DNA of 50,702 nt from Lachnospiraceae bacterium (GTDB taxonomy: Bacteria > Bacillota > Clostridia > Lachnospirales > Lachnospiraceae): contig JAFXSQ010000037.1 in NCBI GenBank assembly GCA_017525525.1, forward strand, positions 1 to 50,702, read 5' to 3'. The first letter of the stretch is position 1. Every line of letters begins with the position of its first letter. Positions 33,608 through 42,859 of the stretch are shown one piece after another. The notes below the pieces were generated by a model, which worked only from the letters and a program-made list of their open reading frames with translations, made no database searches and had not been told where the DNA came from. Both the position numbers and the translations under genes were made by a program.

Positions 33608-35623
33608 ATGCATTGGTCAGAAAAGATTGCAGACGAGATTATCGCAAGAAATCCCGATAAGGAGGAGTATGTGTGCGCCGCGGGCATAAGCCCCTCAGGC
33701 TCAATCCATATCGGCAACTTCCGTGATGTGGCTACAAGCCTTTTTGTAACGGAGGCTTTAAAGAGAAAGGGCAAGAAGGCGAGACTTCTCTTTTCGTGGG
33801 ATGAGTTCGACAGACTGAGAAAGGTACCGGTAAATGTTGCTAAGGTTACAGAGGGCTTTGAGACATACATAGGCTACCCTTATGTGGATGTGCCAAATCC
33901 CTTTGACACAGAGGCAAAAACTTACGCCGAGCATTTCGAGAAGGAGTTCGAGGAATCTATCGCGAAGTTCGGCTTTGAGATGGATTACCGTCATCAGGCT
34001 GAGATGTACAGAAGCGGAAAGTACAAGGAGCACATCATAACAGCACTTGATAAGAGAGGCGAGATCTTCGACATACTTGATTCCTTCAGGACACAGGAAG
34101 CAGGAGAGGGTGAGAAGGAAGCTTACTATCCGGTAGGCATATACTGCCCCGAGTGCAAGAGGGACACCACTAAGATCATCGCTTACGATGACGCTTCCAA
34201 GAAGGCTCAGTATGAATGTAAGTGCGGCTTTAAGGGTGACTTTGATTTCAATACCGATACCAACTGCAAGCTTGCATGGAAGATAGACTGGCCGATGAGA
34301 TGGCTCTATGAGGGCGTAGACTTTGAGCCGGGCGGAAAGGATCATGCCGCACCTGGCGGTTCTTACGACACAAGCCGCGTTATAGCCGAGAAGATATACG
34401 GTTACAAGGCTCCGCTTTTCAAGGGCTATGAGTTCATAGGCATAAAGGGTACAACGGGTAAGATGTCAGGTTCTTCGGGACTTAACCTTACACCGGATAC
34501 TCTTCTTAAGATATACCAGCCGGAGATACTCCTCTGGCTTTACAGCAGGGTTGAGCCCAACAAGGCTTTCGACCTTTGCTTTGATGACGGAATTCTTCGC
34601 CAGTATTTTGAGTTCGATAAGATGTACAACACCTATGTAAACGGCGAGGCTGACGAGCATGTACAGGTAACCATGGAGAACTGCCTGCTCTCGGGCAAGA
34701 AGATTAACACGGTTCCTATGGGACTGCTTGTTCAGCTTGGTTCCATAGTAGACTTCAATGTACCGATGCTCGAGACTATATTTGCGAAGATTGATCAGCC
34801 TTACAAGTACGAGGATTTCGCTGAGCGACTTGACCTTGCAAAGTACTGGCTGGAGAACTGCTCGCCCGAGAATGCCAACAAGCTTATCCCTTACAGGAAC
34901 TGGGAGGTATATGATGCGCTTTCGGAGGAGGAGAAGAAGGAGATAAGTCTTCTTCACGATTACTTAAAGAATAATGAGTACACTTTAGATGAGCTTAATA
35001 CAAAGCTCTACGACATACCCAAGGAGGTGTTCGGCACCGACAATCCTGACCTGAAGAAGCTTCAGGGAACCTTCTTCAAGGATGTGTACAAGCTCTTGCT
35101 CAACAAGGAGAAGGGACCGAGACTCTATCTCTTCCTCTTTGCTATAGATAAGGACAGCTACGTGAAGTTGCTTGATTTCAGCACACCGAAGACCGAGGAG
35201 GAGGCTGTGCCGATTTCCGAGCTTCTCGCTCCGAAGGAGACTGTGGAGAAAAAGAAGATAGAGTACGGCGAGCCGGATCCCGTTGCCGAGGTTCTTCCCG
35301 AGGTGACCATGGATGACTTCGACAAGATTGACTTAAGAGTATGCAAGATTGTTAAGTGCCAGGAGATAAGAAAGTCTCATAGCTGCTACAAGCTCACGCT
35401 TAACGATGGCTTAAAGGAGAGAGTGATAGTTTCTTCAATCAAGGATTACTATACTCCCGAGGAGCTTATCGGCAAGAAGATTATAGTAGTTGCTAACCTT
35501 GCGCCTGCGAGAATTACCGGTGTTACCAGCGAGGGAATGCTGCTTGCGGCAACCAATGCGGCGTGCGCATGCAAGGTTATATTCGTGGATGACATGGTAC
35601 CGGAGGGAACCAGGATACACTGA
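33608..35623 (+). CDS. lysK: Class I lysyl-tRNA synthetase with tRNA-binding domain
   Basis: A 671-residue class I LysRS, which charges tRNA-Lys. HIGH-like HIGN is in SPSGSIHIGNFRD and KMSKS-like KMSGSSG near residue 290. A zinc-finger-like insert has CPEC and CKC. After the usual class I LysRS body (about 540 residues) a C-terminal domain of about 110 residues (IDLRVCKIVKCQEI..GKKIIVVANLAPARITGVTSEGMLLAA) matches the Trbp111/EMAP tRNA-binding fold also found at the end of MetRS. The ATG at 33608 has AAGGAG 7-12 bases upstream; an in-frame TTG at 33587 is unlikely. No T-box is visible in the short leader. Confidence 0.93.
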   Translation: MHWSEKIADEIIARNPDKEEYVCAAGISPSGSIHIGNFRDVATSLFVTEALKRKGKKARLLFSWDEFDRLRKVPVNVAKVTEGFETYIGYPYVDVPNPFDTEAKTYAEHFEKEFEESIAKFGFEMDYRHQAEMYRSGKYKEHIITALDKRGEIFDILDSFRTQEAGEGEKEAYYPVGIYCPECKRDTTKIIAYDDASKKAQYECKCGFKGDFDFNTDTNCKLAWKIDWPMRWLYEGVDFEPGGKDHAAPGGSYDTSRVIAEKIYGYKAPLFKGYEFIGIKGTTGKMSGSSGLNLTPDTLLKIYQPEILLWLYSRVEPNKAFDLCFDDGILRQYFEFDKMYNTYVNGEADEHVQVTMENCLLSGKKINTVPMGLLVQLGSIVDFNVPMLETIFAKIDQPYKYEDFAERLDLAKYWLENCSPENANKLIPYRNWEVYDALSEEEKKEISLLHDYLKNNEYTLDELNTKLYDIPKEVFGTDNPDLKKLQGTFFKDVYKLLLNKEKGPRLYLFLFAIDKDSYVKLLDFSTPKTEEEAVPISELLAPKETVEKKKIEYGEPDPVAEVLPEVTMDDFDKIDLRVCKIVKCQEIRKSHSCYKLTLNDGLKERVIVSSIKDYYTPEELIGKKIIVVANLAPARITGVTSEGMLLAATNAACACKVIFVDDMVPEGTRIH

Positions 35624-35720
35624 TATAAGATTCTTCGGGCTGTGCACTCAGAATGATACGACTGTCAGAAAGACACGGTTGTTCGGAGCGTTGCGGATTG
35701 TACGATAAGGGAGGACATGT

Positions 35721-38645
35721 ATGGGGCAGACAAAAAAAAGACTTATAGCTTTTCTGATGGTTTTATGTTTGCTGTGCGGTTTTATGCCGCAGGTGAAGGC
35801 GGCGGAGCCGGCAGAGGAGCCCGAGGAAAAGTTCGGAACGGTAGAGCACATCTCTACCTACCACTCCGGAGATGTCCTCAAGGATGGTTTCTATTATTCA
35901 GATGAGTGGTTTATAAAGGAAGACTCCTATACACAGAACGATCATCTTGCATTGACTTCGATGCAGCTGATTGCTACGGTTGCCGATGCAGGGAATTCGG
36001 AAAGGTCGGTAGCGTTCCTTAATGCTATGGGTTTTGACAATACAGGTTTATCCGGCTTCGAAAATGATGATTCTTACGGCTGCAGCTATGCATGGGGCAC
36101 GAGAAAGGTTAAGGATGGCGGAGAAACTTACACTATAGTTGCCGTTGCCTTCCAGAGCTATACATTTAACCCGACTGCCAAGGAGCTTGGATGGACACAG
36201 AATTTTCAGGTTAACGGCGATGTGATTGCTGACGAGCACTATACATTCTCGTCGGCGGCTGAATCAAAGTATGCCGATATAGCGGCCTTAGGTGGCTCGG
36301 GTCATGTAAAGTACTGGATTACAGGGCACAGCAGGGGCGGTGCGATAGCAGGTATAGTTGCCCAGAGATTAAACACTGTGGCCGGTATTCCGGCAGGGGA
36401 TATCTATGCATATACCTTTGAGGCACCGGCAGAGGTTGAAGCCTCTGCGGTTCCGGATAATGCGGAAAGCTACGGCTTCATACACAATTACGTATGTGAT
36501 GATGATATAGTAACCATGATCCCGCCTTGGGGCATGGTACGATACGGAGTTGATTATAAGCTGAATACTGCCGAAGTTAACGCGCAGACCTTCAAAAAGC
36601 TTGAAGACATGAAGAGCGCGGCTGTGGAAAAGAAAGGTGACGATCCGATTTCGGCCGAAACTGTCGCTAACATGGTTGGCGTATTGCAAAGCGGAATCCC
36701 GACAAGGGAGGAATACTCGGCGCTGCACGAAGAAACCGTAACTAACGGACAGGGAGAAGAAGTAAATATATCCTACGTATATCAGGATGTGTTTATGAAG
36801 CTGATAAAGCTGGTTTTCGGTGAGAACCCGATAAACATTCCCGTAGGCGAGCTTGCCGAAAAGCTTGGGGAGCTGCCTCCGGTGGTAGCTCATCTTGTGG
36901 CGGGAATGAGAAACGGTGACAATTCCGAGTATTATAAGGCGGCGGAAATAATAAAAGAAATACTTAATTCAGTGGGCGTGGAGCTGCCCTTTACAGACGG
37001 AGAGCTTTATGCAATGGTTAAGCTTGTAGCGCCTATGCTGATAGATCCGAACATGGAGGGAGAGGTTAATGCCGATACATTTTTCATGTTTCTTACACCT
37101 GCATTCGGGCTTATAGAAACGGTTGGAATGGCACCCTTACCGCATCATTTTGACACGGTTATAGCAAGACTTATGGCCTTGGCGCCGTATCCCGAGATGG
37201 AAGGCTTTGATCTCACAATGGACAAACCGAAGGCAGGAGATAAGGCATCCAAGGCAGAGGATGCGATAAAGAAGGAGCTTGCTTCTCTTAAAAAAGACTG
37301 GCTGGATGTATCTGTAAAGTGGGATACGACTGACGCATCTCTTAAGAACAATAAGAAGTATAATCTTGATGTGACATTTAAGGTAGCAGCTCATACGGTT
37401 CCCGAGGATATAGAAATAACAATCAATAAGCTTGAAGCTGTGGAAAAGCTAGAAGTTTCCACTAAAGACGGCATGTATGAGATACACGGCATCTATAGCT
37501 TTACCATAGGTACACCGAGTAAGGTGACTGTAAGCTTTGATAACGAGGGCCACGGCAAGACACCTGCTGCGGTTATGGTTGACAGCGGAGAAAGACTAGC
37601 TGTTGCAATAACTCCGGAGGAGCTCGGCATAGTTAAGGATGCAGGAGATGAGTATAAGTTTGCAGGCTGGTTTGACGAAGAAGGCAATGCATGGGATAAC
37701 CTGACGGCGGATGAAGACATGACTCTGCACGCCAAGTGGGTTGATTTGATTAGTAAGGTTGAGATTGATCTGACTATTCCGAAAATCGGCGAGAAGGTTA
37801 AGAAGGCTTCCGCTCCCACAGGCGCAAAGTATAAAACCTTTGATGACTGGTTCCGCGACGAGCACTGGGATAATGTGGAGACTGTGACGGAGACAACAGG
37901 AAAGATAACGCTTGCTGTCAAAGTGTCCGCGAAGGACGGAGCCGAGTTCAAGACTAAAGAGAATGAAAATGGTGATATTGTTTTCGATGGAACGGTAACT
38001 GTCAACGGCGAGGAGCCTGTCGAGACAGAATACGACTCCGAAGACAGTGTAATATATGTAACGTATGAATTTGAGGCACAGTCAAAGAATAATCCTACGG
38101 AGGAAACAACCGAGCAGGAAACCACGGAGCAGGAAACTACCGAACAGTCAACTACGGAGGAGGCAGCAACCTACACCGTAACCGTGGGAGACGGTTTCAT
38201 CTGGGCAAAGGGCAGTACGGATCCGATAGTGCTTACCGTTAAGAGAAGCGTGGAGGATGATACCTGTTTTGCGCATTTTACCGGAGTTGAGGCTGACGGA
38301 AATGTGCTTGCGACTTCAGATTATTCAGCCAAAGCAGGAAGCACGGTTGTAACTCTTAATAAGGAATATCTTGAGAAGCTAGGCTTGGGAGAGCATGTGA
38401 TTAAGGTGCTCTTTGACGACGGCGCAGCTCAGACGAAGATAACCGTCAAGGCTGCCGAACCAAAACAGGCCGAGGTTGACAATAAGAGCAATAACGGACA
38501 GAACAATCAGGTTAAGACCGGAGATGATACCAATCCGGGCATGTTACTCAGACTGATGATACTAAGTATGATTGCTATGGCGGGACTGGCTGTAAGTATG
38601 CTGCTCAGGCCGGCAATAAGTGAAATAAAAAGAAATAAAAAATAA
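35721..38645 (+). CDS. Large secreted lipase-like multidomain protein
   Basis: A 974-residue surface protein: a signal peptide (residues 1-28, LIAFLMVLCLLCGFMPQVKA), a lipase-like alpha/beta domain with nucleophile elbow ITGHSRGGA (about residue 200) and FIHNYVCDDDIVTMIPPWG, a helical region, an InlB/Listeria-Bacteroides-type repeat (FAGWFDEEGNAWDNLT..LHAKW), a TTEQET linker, a beta domain (about 815-915) and a C-terminal VKTGDDTNPG, membrane helix and basic tail. The end resembles the VKTGD-type anchors of Lachnospiraceae, but no classical LPXTG is present. It probably acts on lipids or esters outside the cell; the substrate is unknown. Confidence 0.85.
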   Translation: MGQTKKRLIAFLMVLCLLCGFMPQVKAAEPAEEPEEKFGTVEHISTYHSGDVLKDGFYYSDEWFIKEDSYTQNDHLALTSMQLIATVADAGNSERSVAFLNAMGFDNTGLSGFENDDSYGCSYAWGTRKVKDGGETYTIVAVAFQSYTFNPTAKELGWTQNFQVNGDVIADEHYTFSSAAESKYADIAALGGSGHVKYWITGHSRGGAIAGIVAQRLNTVAGIPAGDIYAYTFEAPAEVEASAVPDNAESYGFIHNYVCDDDIVTMIPPWGMVRYGVDYKLNTAEVNAQTFKKLEDMKSAAVEKKGDDPISAETVANMVGVLQSGIPTREEYSALHEETVTNGQGEEVNISYVYQDVFMKLIKLVFGENPINIPVGELAEKLGELPPVVAHLVAGMRNGDNSEYYKAAEIIKEILNSVGVELPFTDGELYAMVKLVAPMLIDPNMEGEVNADTFFMFLTPAFGLIETVGMAPLPHHFDTVIARLMALAPYPEMEGFDLTMDKPKAGDKASKAEDAIKKELASLKKDWLDVSVKWDTTDASLKNNKKYNLDVTFKVAAHTVPEDIEITINKLEAVEKLEVSTKDGMYEIHGIYSFTIGTPSKVTVSFDNEGHGKTPAAVMVDSGERLAVAITPEELGIVKDAGDEYKFAGWFDEEGNAWDNLTADEDMTLHAKWVDLISKVEIDLTIPKIGEKVKKASAPTGAKYKTFDDWFRDEHWDNVETVTETTGKITLAVKVSAKDGAEFKTKENENGDIVFDGTVTVNGEEPVETEYDSEDSVIYVTYEFEAQSKNNPTEETTEQETTEQETTEQSTTEEAATYTVTVGDGFIWAKGSTDPIVLTVKRSVEDDTCFAHFTGVEADGNVLATSDYSAKAGSTVVTLNKEYLEKLGLGEHVIKVLFDDGAAQTKITVKAAEPKQAEVDNKSNNGQNNQVKTGDDTNPGMLLRLMILSMIAMAGLAVSMLLRPAISEIKRNKK

Positions 38646-38734
38646 GACTTTTTCGATTAGCTCGGAATGGCACGCAAACATAGGTGTCATCATAAGTGAG
38701 CGAAACGAAGGAGCTTAAGCACAGGGAGGAAAAA

Positions 38735-39943
38735 ATGGGCAAGATACAAATGACCACTCCGTTAGTAGAAATGGACGGAGACGAGATGACAAGAGTGTTA
38801 TGGAAGATGATTAAGGATGAGCTTTTGCTTCCGTTCATAAACCTGAATACCGAGTACTACGACCTCGGATTGAAGAACAGGAATGAAACGGATGACAAGG
38901 TAACCTTCGACAGCGCTTATGCCACACAGAAGTACGGCGTGGCTGTAAAGTGTGCAACCATCACTCCGAACGCAGCAAGAATGACAGAGTATGACTTAAA
39001 GGAGATGTGGAAGAGCCCCAACGGAACAATAAGGGCCATATTGGACGGAACGGTATTCCGCGCGCCCATCATAGTTAAGGGTATCGAGCCATGTGTGAAG
39101 AACTGGAAGGCTCCGATTACCATTGCAAGACATGCTTACGGTGACGTGTATAAGGCGAGCGAGATGAAGATTCCGGGCGCCGGTAAGGCAGAGCTTGTGT
39201 ATACCGATGAGAAGGGCTTTGAGACAAGAGAACTCATTCACGTGTTTGACGGCCCGGGCATAATCCAGGGCATGCACAATATCAACAAGTCCATAGAGAG
39301 CTTCGCAAGATGCTGCTTTAACTACGCAGTAGACACAAAGCAGACTATATGGTTTGCTTCAAAGGATACTATCTCAAAGAAGTATGACCACACCTTCAAG
39401 GATATCTTCCAGGAGATATTCGATGAGGAGTACAAGGCAAAGTTCGACGAGCTCGGCATCGAATACTTCTATACATTGATTGATGACGCCGTAGCCCGCG
39501 TTATGAAGTCAAAGGGCGGCTTTATCTGGGCCTGCAAGAACTACGACGGAGATGTTATGAGCGACATGCTCTCTTCAGCCTTCGGTTCGCTTGCAATGAT
39601 GACCTCGGTTCTCGTATCACCTGACGGAAAGTACGAGTACGAGGCTGCACACGGAACAGTTCAGCGCCACTACTACAAGTACCTCGCCGGCGAGGAGACC
39701 TCGACCAACTCGGTCGCAACCATCTTCGCATGGACAGGCGCCTTGAGAAAGCGCGGCGAACTCGACGAGAATGACGAGCTTATGACTTTCGCAGACAAGC
39801 TCGAGAAGGCAACCATAGACACCATAGAGTCCGGCAGCATGACCAAGGACCTCGCGCTTATCACAACCCTCGAGAACGTAACAGTATTGAACAGCGAGGA
39901 CTTCATAAAAGCCATCAGAGCCAACTTAGAAAAAGCATTGTAA
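38735..39943 (+). CDS. icd: NADP-dependent isocitrate dehydrogenase
   Basis: A 402-residue isocitrate dehydrogenase of the eukaryote-like subfamily, which turns isocitrate to 2-oxoglutarate. It starts [18 protein letters not shown], and has [19 protein letters not shown] with the substrate Ser and Arg residues, [34 protein letters not shown] with the metal-binding Asp residues, and [10 protein letters not shown] for cofactor. I start it at the ATG at 38735, which has AGGGAGG 7-13 bases upstream; an ATG at 38696 lies in a dispersed repeat and has no site. It is a single gene; no other TCA gene is next to it. Confidence 0.95.
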   Translation: MGKIQMTTPLVEMDGDEMTRVLWKMIKDELLLPFINLNTEYYDLGLKNRNETDDKVTFDSAYATQKYGVAVKCATITPNAARMTEYDLKEMWKSPNGTIRAILDGTVFRAPIIVKGIEPCVKNWKAPITIARHAYGDVYKASEMKIPGAGKAELVYTDEKGFETRELIHVFDGPGIIQGMHNINKSIESFARCCFNYAVDTKQTIWFASKDTISKKYDHTFKDIFQEIFDEEYKAKFDELGIEYFYTLIDDAVARVMKSKGGFIWACKNYDGDVMSDMLSSAFGSLAMMTSVLVSPDGKYEYEAAHGTVQRHYYKYLAGEETSTNSVATIFAWTGALRKRGELDENDELMTFADKLEKATIDTIESGSMTKDLALITTLENVTVLNSEDFIKAIRANLEKAL

Positions 39944-39998
39944 ATTATGCAGTAGTGTAAGCAATAATTCATTGTCCTAATAAGAGATAGAATAAATT

Positions 39999-40125
39999 CC
40001 CGGCGGGTCGCGATGAGCACTTAGACACCGTTCTTTGGTGTCTTAGTGCGACGCATGCAAAGTTCTTAGTGAAAACAATGCGAAGCGTTGTTTGAACTTA
40101 GAACTTTGTAACGGAGGCAGCCGGG
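39999..40125 (+). other. Structured intergenic element, three-way fold
   Basis: Outer arms CCCGGC (39999-40004) and GCCGGG (40120-40125). Inside, CACTTAGACACC pairs with GGTGTCTTAGTG (40018-40048, one mismatch), and CAAAGTTCTTAGT (40058-40070) pairs with ACTTAGAACTTTG (40096-40108, one mismatch), extended by AACAATGC/GCGTTGTT around a GAA loop. This gives a closed three-way junction. It lies 20 bases before the J-like protein gene. It could be a structured RNA or another palindromic repeat; I recognise no known RNA family. Confidence 0.6.
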
Positions 40126-40144
40126 CCAGTATCCTCGGTGGACA

Positions 40145-42835
40145 ATGAATTGTTGCGTATTAGTAATAGATATGGATATGTGGAGCATTTTGGGCATTGA
40201 GCAGACCACTGATCTTGCCCGTATCAAAAGTGCATACAGAGAGCGATTAAACAGCGTAAACCCTGAGGATGACCCCGAAGGGTTTATGTTGCTTAGAGGA
40301 GCTTATGAGGATGCCGTCAAATGGGTCAAAAGCGGTGGCGAAGAAGCCGTAAAGGATGCGCCGGAAGCCGAACTTACCGGAGCGTCCGCTCTTGTTGATG
40401 CGCTCTATCGCGACTACGAAAGACGAATAGACGCGGAGTGCTGGCGAGAGCTATTTGACGACGATTTATTTGTGGCCTTAGACAGTTCACAGGACAGCCG
40501 TGATGCGCTCCTCGTATATCTCATGACGCATATCTTTATCCCGAGGGCCTGCTGGCAGGTAATAGCGGAGCAGACCGAGCTTGAGGAACAAAGGAAGGAT
40601 TATGCGGAGCATCTTCCCGAAGATTATATAGACTTTATCCTTTTTAATGCGAAGAACGACGACATGATTCCCTTTGAGCTCGTTAATCCCGGGCTTGACG
40701 AGATCGACGCTTTCATTTCGCTTTACAAGGAAATAGATATGAACATAAGAAAGTTCGAGTCTGCAGGCGTAAGAGAGAAGATAGAGAAGCTCAAAATGCT
40801 TGATCCGGATTTCCGTCCCGCAGATTTCCTCCTGCTTCGCTTCAGGCTGCAGAGGCTCATAAAAAAGAAGGAGGACGGCGACGACATAAGCGTCGAACTT
40901 AGCCGGCTTGTAAAGGATTTTGACGAGCTTGAGGAAAGTCTTGATTTGGTTGATGTGAGCCTGTTGTGCGGATACGCTCATAAGGTAGCCGAAGAGTACG
41001 ACAGGGCTGAGGAGCTTTATAATAAAGTGCTTGAAAAATCCCCGGAGCACCAGGCTGCGCAGGGTGAGCTCTGCGACTGCGCTTTCCTGAAGGGGGATTA
41101 TGAGAAGGCCCGCGACGGGTATATCGAGATATTAAAGAAAAACCAGTATGACAGCAACGCGCGCGCGGGAATGATCAGAGCGGATCAGGAGCTTGTAAAT
41201 ATATACAGAAAAAAGATTGAACAGGACCCTTCGGATGTCAGGATGAAGTTTGAGTTTGCATGGAGCTGCTACCAGTGCTTTGAGTTTGAGGAAGCGGTTA
41301 AGATGCTCGATACATTTACGCCTTCATACGAGGACTCTTACGAGTATTACAATGTCAAGGGCAGGTGTTACCTGTGCCTGAAGCGGTATGAGGAGGCGAG
41401 AAACTGCTTTTTGGTGTGGAGGTCGAGAATCGACGAGATACCTGAGGATACGGAGGATGAGGAACTTCAAAAAAAGAGGAGCAGGCTTGGCTATGTGATC
41501 TTCCTCTTGGGGGATGCGGCGATGCGCCTAAAGGAATATGATGCCGCAATGGAATATTTTGACCGGGCCAAGAAGATTCCGCACGAAGAGCAGGTTATAA
41601 CCTACGAGTCTTATTGCGAGCTTTTGTACCTGATGGGAAAGTATGAAAGATGCCTTGACGCCTGCGACGAGCTTCAGACTAAAGACGTAGAAAGCTTTGT
41701 GGCCTATATCTACAGGGCGAAGTCGAGTATTAAGCTGTCAAGGGGCGTGGACGCGATAAGGGCCTGCGAAAAGGCGATAAGCATATTCCCGTATTCGGGT
41801 GAGCCCTATACGCTTTTGATACGCATTTACCTGGATGCGAAGAGAACGGATAACGCTGAGGATATAGTAAAGCTCTTTTACAGATACGGGGGGGAAAGCG
41901 CAAATGTAATGTACCACGAAGCTTTAATCAAGGAGGCAAAGGGGGAGACGGATGCCGCCATTGAGCTGCTTAACAAGGTGGCAGCGGAGTTTAGCGAGGG
42001 CCCTTCGGATTTGGAGGATTTCTCAAAGGTATACGCTATGCTCGGAAACCTGTACATAGGCAAGAACGACCTTGATAAAGCTGAGGAGGCGTTGTTTAAG
42101 GCGGTAGAGATAAAGCCAGGGGATGAGCTTACGAGAAAGAGGCTTCTGTTGCTTGCCGATGCATGCTTTATGGCCGGGAAGAGCGACAACGCCATAGAAC
42201 TGCTTAAGAGGGGAATAGAGGCTTACAAAGATTATAAGGGAAGAGATTTTATTCACAAGCTTATAAGGATTGCCGGTTGTGAGGGCTATATGAACCTGTG
42301 CAGCGAGGCATTTTCGGAAGGGATAGACAGGGATCCTGCGGACGTACATATTTACAGTGAAATGGGCGGCGCCCTGAGGGATAACGGCTTACTGCGCGAG
42401 GCGAGAAAAGTGTTTGAAAAGGGAATAAGTCTTGACACAAAGCACAGGGAAAACTTATACTGTGAGTTGGTCGAGGTCATGCTCTTAAAGAAAAGCTTTA
42501 TCAAGCCCAATGTTTCGGCGCTTACCGAGAAAGCTCTTGAGCTTGAGAAATGTGTGGATTCGCCATATATAGTCGTCAAGCTGATGAGACTGTACAGGGC
42601 GCTCGGAAGGTATAAGGATGCGCTTGAGACTGCGAAAAAGGGGATGAACATGAAGTTCTGCATAGGATGTTCGTATCAGGGCTGTCATGAGATTATGTAC
42701 CAGATGGGACTGACCTTTGAGGCTCAGGGGCGTTACCTGGATGCGCTTACCTGCTTTAAGAAGGCGCTTTCGGTAGCACTTCACAATCCCTTGTATGATA
42801 AGGCGATATCAAGAGTTGAGGCCAAGATAAAATAA
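40145..42835 (+). CDS. J-like domain and TPR repeat co-chaperone
   Basis: An 896-residue protein. The N-terminus (MDMWSILGIEQTTDLARIKSAYRERL) fits the first two helices of a J domain, but the HPD motif that activates Hsp70 is NPE. The rest is a long chain of TPR helical repeats (about 250-890), for example EYDRAEELYNKVLEKSPEHQAAQGELC and NDLDKAEEALFKAVEIKPGDE. The Hsp70-type gene starts 24 bases after its stop, so it is probably a dedicated partner that brings clients. ATGs at 40172 or 40178 are alternative starts that fit the J domain better; none has a strong ribosome site. Confidence 0.82.
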   Translation: MNCCVLVIDMDMWSILGIEQTTDLARIKSAYRERLNSVNPEDDPEGFMLLRGAYEDAVKWVKSGGEEAVKDAPEAELTGASALVDALYRDYERRIDAECWRELFDDDLFVALDSSQDSRDALLVYLMTHIFIPRACWQVIAEQTELEEQRKDYAEHLPEDYIDFILFNAKNDDMIPFELVNPGLDEIDAFISLYKEIDMNIRKFESAGVREKIEKLKMLDPDFRPADFLLLRFRLQRLIKKKEDGDDISVELSRLVKDFDELEESLDLVDVSLLCGYAHKVAEEYDRAEELYNKVLEKSPEHQAAQGELCDCAFLKGDYEKARDGYIEILKKNQYDSNARAGMIRADQELVNIYRKKIEQDPSDVRMKFEFAWSCYQCFEFEEAVKMLDTFTPSYEDSYEYYNVKGRCYLCLKRYEEARNCFLVWRSRIDEIPEDTEDEELQKKRSRLGYVIFLLGDAAMRLKEYDAAMEYFDRAKKIPHEEQVITYESYCELLYLMGKYERCLDACDELQTKDVESFVAYIYRAKSSIKLSRGVDAIRACEKAISIFPYSGEPYTLLIRIYLDAKRTDNAEDIVKLFYRYGGESANVMYHEALIKEAKGETDAAIELLNKVAAEFSEGPSDLEDFSKVYAMLGNLYIGKNDLDKAEEALFKAVEIKPGDELTRKRLLLLADACFMAGKSDNAIELLKRGIEAYKDYKGRDFIHKLIRIAGCEGYMNLCSEAFSEGIDRDPADVHIYSEMGGALRDNGLLREARKVFEKGISLDTKHRENLYCELVEVMLLKKSFIKPNVSALTEKALELEKCVDSPYIVVKLMRLYRALGRYKDALETAKKGMNMKFCIGCSYQGCHEIMYQMGLTFEAQGRYLDALTCFKKALSVALHNPLYDKAISRVEAKIK

Positions 42836-42859
42836 TAATTGATTAAGAAAGAAAAAGAA

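Noticed and set aside
37493-38125. 210-codon minus-strand, Ser/Thr-rich ORF
   Set aside because: Antisense to the repeat and linker part of the large secreted protein; the Ser-rich look comes from the complement of Glu/Asp/Thr codons.
38098-38165. Repeated GAAAC-ACCGAGCAG units, possible CRISPR or VNTR
   Set aside because: They encode the TTEQET linker of the secreted protein; the units are short, direct and without spacers.
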